Notes under the pieces: model-generated
The model's input: only the letters and a program-made list of their open reading frames with translations
What the model was told of the DNA's origin: nothing
Databases searched by the model: none
Program-made: the position numbers and the translations under genes
Assembly: GCA_937915785.1 (NCBI GenBank)
Contig: CALGGY010000046.1
Span: 1-6,663, forward strand
Length of the DNA: 6,663 bases
DNA from: an uncultured Bacteroidales bacterium
Lineage (GTDB): Bacteria > Bacteroidota > Bacteroidia > Bacteroidales > P3
Direction: 5' to 3'
Part shown: one piece after another, positions 4,547 through 6,663 of the stretch
Numbering within the stretch: the first letter of the stretch is position 1
Layout of the letters: each line of letters begins with the position of its first letter

Positions 4547-6544
4547 ATGACAGAAAAAACCACTTTGAGAGACAATGCGGCCATGAGATGGATTGCGTTG
4601 TTGTTATTGGCGTTGGCCATGTTTTGCAGTTATGTGTTTATGGACATATTGTCCCCTATCAAAGACTTGATGCAGAGTACCCGTGGTTGGGACAGCGAGG
4701 CTTTCGGTCGTATGCAGGGCGCCGAGGTGTTCCTCAACGTTTATGTGTTTTTCCTCATTTTTGCGGGTATAATCCTCGACAAGATGGGTGTGCGTTTCAC
4801 CGCCGTGCTTTCGGGAATTGTAATGCTTATTGGCGGATGTATAAAATTTTACGCTGTTAGCGACTATTTTCCCGGCACAAGCCTCGAAGCTTGGTTCAAC
4901 AATCATCTTAATTGGGACGGTGAAATACCCATCATAGGCAGCATATTTCCCTTTGTGAAAGGTATGCCTGCCTCCGCCAAGCTTGCCGCATGCGGATTTA
5001 TGCTTTTCGGCTGCGGTGTGGAGATGGCCGGCATCACCGTAAGTCGAGGTATTGTGAAATGGTTCAAAGGCCGCGAAACGGCACTGGCTATGGGCTCCGA
5101 AATGGCTCTGGCCCGTCTGGGTGTGGCCACCTGCATGATTTTCAGCCCCTATTTTGCCAAACTTGGCGGCAGCGTTCATGTGGATAACGCCGTGAAATTC
5201 GGTGTGGTGCTGTTGTGCATCGCCTTGATAATGTTCATAGTTTATTTCTTCATGGACAAAAAACTCGACGCTCAAACCGGCGAGGCCGAGGAAAAGGATG
5301 ACCCCTTCAAAATCAGCGACCTTGGCAAGATTTTCACCAGCCTCGGTTTCTGGCTTGTGGCTCTGCTGTGCGTTCTTTACTACAGTGCTATCTTCCCTTT
5401 CCAAAAATACGCAGTAAACATGCTTCAGTGCAACCTTACGCTTGAGACACCTATTGTTATGGATGGTAACTATACGTTCGAGAATGATCCTAAAACTATA
5501 TTTTATTCCGATAGTACAACTGTTACAGATGCAATAAATATTGAAAACGATATGGCAGTTGCAGACAGCACAGAAACCGCATCTGCTGACGAAATTCAAA
5601 ATGTGGCGGCTCTTTCAAATCTGACAATTACAAATGGAGACACATCGGTTACAGTGTCTTTGCCCAATGTATCTCCTGAAAACAATGAGATTCAATACCA
5701 GCTGCATTCAGACAATACAATGCGTGTTATAAATGGAAAAGATACGGTGGAAGTTAAACTTAAAGGCAAATCTGTAAATGAGAACGATACAATTCAATTT
5801 GCTTATGGTAACCAGAGCTTCAACGCCACTGTTAAAGGTAATTTTTGGAGTGGGAATAGTGTTACTATTATTCAATATATTGTGATGCTATTTGTGGCTA
5901 TTTGTTCATTTGCAAGCAATTTTTCCAAGAAAAAAGGTCTGAAGTACGGACTTATGGGATTAGCTGTTGTTGCCCTTGTGGTTTACTGCTACATGGGTTA
6001 CATGCGCGGCACTGCCGAAACCATCTTTGCAGTGTTCCCGCTGCTGGCCGTGGCTATTACTCCCATACTTGGCAATTATGTGGACCACAAAGGCAAAGCC
6101 GCCACAATGCTTATGCTAGGCTCCATACTGCTGGTGATATGCCATCTCACCTTTGCTTTCATCCTTCCGATGTTCAAAGGCGATGCCATAGGTGGTATTG
6201 TTGTGGCATACATAACAATCCTTGTTCTTGGCGCATCTTTCTCACTGGTTCCCGCGGCACTTTGGCCCAGCGTTCCCAAGTTGGTGGATGAAAAAATCAT
6301 AGGCTCGGCCTACGCCGCTATCTTCTGGATTCAGAATATCGGCCTCGGCCTGTTCCCTGCGCTCATTGGAATTGTGCTTACCAACACCAACGCCGAAGGC
6401 ACCGCCGCACATGAACTTAACTACACGTGGGCGCTTGTGATGCTGGCAGCCCTCGGTATTGCCGCACTGCTTATCTCCATCTACCTCAAAGCAGTGGACA
6501 AGAGAAAAGGCTACGGTCTGGAGCAACCCAATATCAAAGACTAA
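4547..6544 (+). CDS. MFS transporter with large periplasmic insertion and two extra helices between TM7 and TM8
   Basis: A 665-residue inner-membrane carrier of the major facilitator superfamily, far longer than the usual 400-450 residues. Helices are read at about 13-36, 59-79, 83-103, 142-163, 186-206, 216-236 and 265-283, then 439-458 and 466-485 (extra), then 490-509, 519-541, 548-571, 588-611 and 625-647, giving 14 in all. MFS motif A-like loops mark equivalent points of the two halves: GIILDKMGVR (74-83) after TM2 and GNYVDHKGKAA (509-519) after canonical TM8. Residues 170-195, with WFKGRETALAMGSEMALARLG (172-192), recall the MFSD1-like MFS branch; this is from memory and only moderately sure. 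The substrate is unknown. The ATG at 4547 follows an A-rich leader without a Shine-Dalgarno sequence and begins shortly before TM1. It is probably a single-gene unit, with a TAnnTTTG box upstream and a strong terminator 20-50 bases past the stop. The odd part, residues about 295-485, has its own entry. Confidence 0.92.
   Translation: MTEKTTLRDNAAMRWIALLLLALAMFCSYVFMDILSPIKDLMQSTRGWDSEAFGRMQGAEVFLNVYVFFLIFAGIILDKMGVRFTAVLSGIVMLIGGCIKFYAVSDYFPGTSLEAWFNNHLNWDGEIPIIGSIFPFVKGMPASAKLAACGFMLFGCGVEMAGITVSRGIVKWFKGRETALAMGSEMALARLGVATCMIFSPYFAKLGGSVHVDNAVKFGVVLLCIALIMFIVYFFMDKKLDAQTGEAEEKDDPFKISDLGKIFTSLGFWLVALLCVLYYSAIFPFQKYAVNMLQCNLTLETPIVMDGNYTFENDPKTIFYSDSTTVTDAINIENDMAVADSTETASADEIQNVAALSNLTITNGDTSVTVSLPNVSPENNEIQYQLHSDNTMRVINGKDTVEVKLKGKSVNENDTIQFAYGNQSFNATVKGNFWSGNSVTIIQYIVMLFVAICSFASNFSKKKGLKYGLMGLAVVALVVYCYMGYMRGTAETIFAVFPLLAVAITPILGNYVDHKGKAATMLMLGSILLVICHLTFAFILPMFKGDAIGGIVVAYITILVLGASFSLVPAALWPSVPKLVDEKIIGSAYAAIFWIQNIGLGLFPALIGIVLTNTNAEGTAAHELNYTWALVMLAALGIAALLISIYLKAVDKRKGYGLEQPNIKD
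5429..6001 (+). other. Inserted segment of the MFS protein: periplasmic beta-rich region plus a two-helix hairpin
   Basis: Codes for residues about 295-485. Residues 295-437 are polar, rich in Asn, Asp, Thr and Ser, and alternate in a way that suggests beta strands, for example DTSVTVSL (365-372) and DTVEVKLKG (399-407). Two hydrophobic helices follow (439-458 and 466-485), joined by the basic loop NFSKKKGLK (458-466). Topology is consistent: TM7 exits to the periplasm, the soluble part lies there, the basic loop is cytoplasmic by the positive-inside rule, and TM8 starts again from the periplasm. GC by hand count is 172 of 480 (about 36%) for 5461-5940, against 121 of 240 (about 50%) for 5041-5280 and 57 of 120 (about 48%) for 6061-6180. 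No domain family is recognised. The function is unknown; sensing, substrate capture or partner binding are guesses. Confidence 0.72.
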
Positions 6545-6561
6545 CATCATGTAACAATAAC

Positions 6562-6598
6562 AAAAAACCGCCCCGTGAACACGGGACGGTTTTTTTTT
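6562..6598. terminator. Strong intrinsic terminator after the MFS gene
   Basis: CCCGTG (6572-6577) pairs with CACGGG (6580-6585) around AA. Beyond one C/A mismatch (6571/6586), ACCG (6567-6570) pairs with CGGT (6587-6590). Nine T residues (6590-6598) follow. Six A residues (6562-6567) precede the stem, so it could also work on the minus strand. It starts about 20 bases after the stop codon. Confidence 0.9.
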
Positions 6599-6615
6599 GT
6601 GGTTTAAATCCAATA

Positions 6616-6631
6616 GTGTCCAAAACGTTTT
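6616..6631 (+). repeat. GTGTC(C)AAAACGTTTT motif, second occurrence
   Basis: GTGTCCAAAACGTTTT here matches GTGTCAAAACGTTTT at 4349-4363 except for one added C. Both contain the perfect palindrome AAAACGTTTT and both lie in intergenic DNA, on either side of the MFS gene. It could be a protein-binding site or part of a dispersed repeat. Two occurrences are too few to decide. Confidence 0.35.
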
Positions 6632-6663
6632 TTCTAAAATATAGTTGATAAAATAAAATGGGA

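Noticed and set aside
4604..5599. Long minus-strand open frame (331 codons) opposite the MFS gene
   Set aside because: It lies antisense to clear transmembrane helices and motif A of the MFS protein, is unusually His-rich and resembles no family. It is a shadow frame.
6640..6663. TATAGTTG box (6640-6647) and ATG at 6658 as start of a next gene
   Set aside because: The box misses the consensus at one base and only two codons of the possible gene are present, so no call can be made.

Overview
The window looks like chromosomal DNA of a Bacteroidales-type bacterium (phylum Bacteroidota). Three things point there: one protein carries a type A Por/type IX secretion sorting domain; the best promoter-like boxes fit the Bacteroidota -7 consensus TAnnTTTG; and start codons sit behind A/T-rich leaders without Shine-Dalgarno sequences. 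The nitroreductase, PyrK and MFS proteins also resemble Bacteroidales families. Genus cannot be fixed from the sequence. No tRNA, rRNA, CRISPR array, insertion sequence or phage gene was seen.

Layout, left to right. Bases 1-179 are a non-coding lead-in. A probable two-gene operon follows on the + strand: an exported SagB/ThcOx-type nitroreductase (180-851) and, 33 bases later, an AI-2E/PerM-family membrane protein (885-1997). A gap of 291 bases holds a weak terminator candidate and a TAnnTTTG box. The next + strand gene encodes a secreted protein with a PCMD-like region and a T9SS sorting tail (2289-3392). A strong bidirectional hairpin terminator separates it from the convergent minus-strand pyrK gene (3468-4244), the electron-transfer subunit of dihydroorotate dehydrogenase. 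A 302-base divergent intergenic region (4245-4546) carries outward-facing TATTTTTG boxes, a 9-bp-stem hairpin and imperfect direct repeats. It leads into a large MFS transporter (4547-6544), which ends at another strong terminator. The last 65 bases are non-coding.

Most of the content is ordinary housekeeping and envelope genes, and they do not form one evident pathway. The nitroreductase and AI-2E genes are probably co-transcribed; the other three appear to be single transcription units. The most unusual item is the MFS transporter. It carries about 190 extra residues between canonical helices 7 and 8: a predicted periplasmic beta-rich segment of about 140 residues plus two extra helices. 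This stretch is encoded by DNA of about 36% GC, against about 48-50% in the flanking parts of the same gene. Next in interest are the structured pyrK/MFS intergenic region and a pyrK that is not followed by pyrD.
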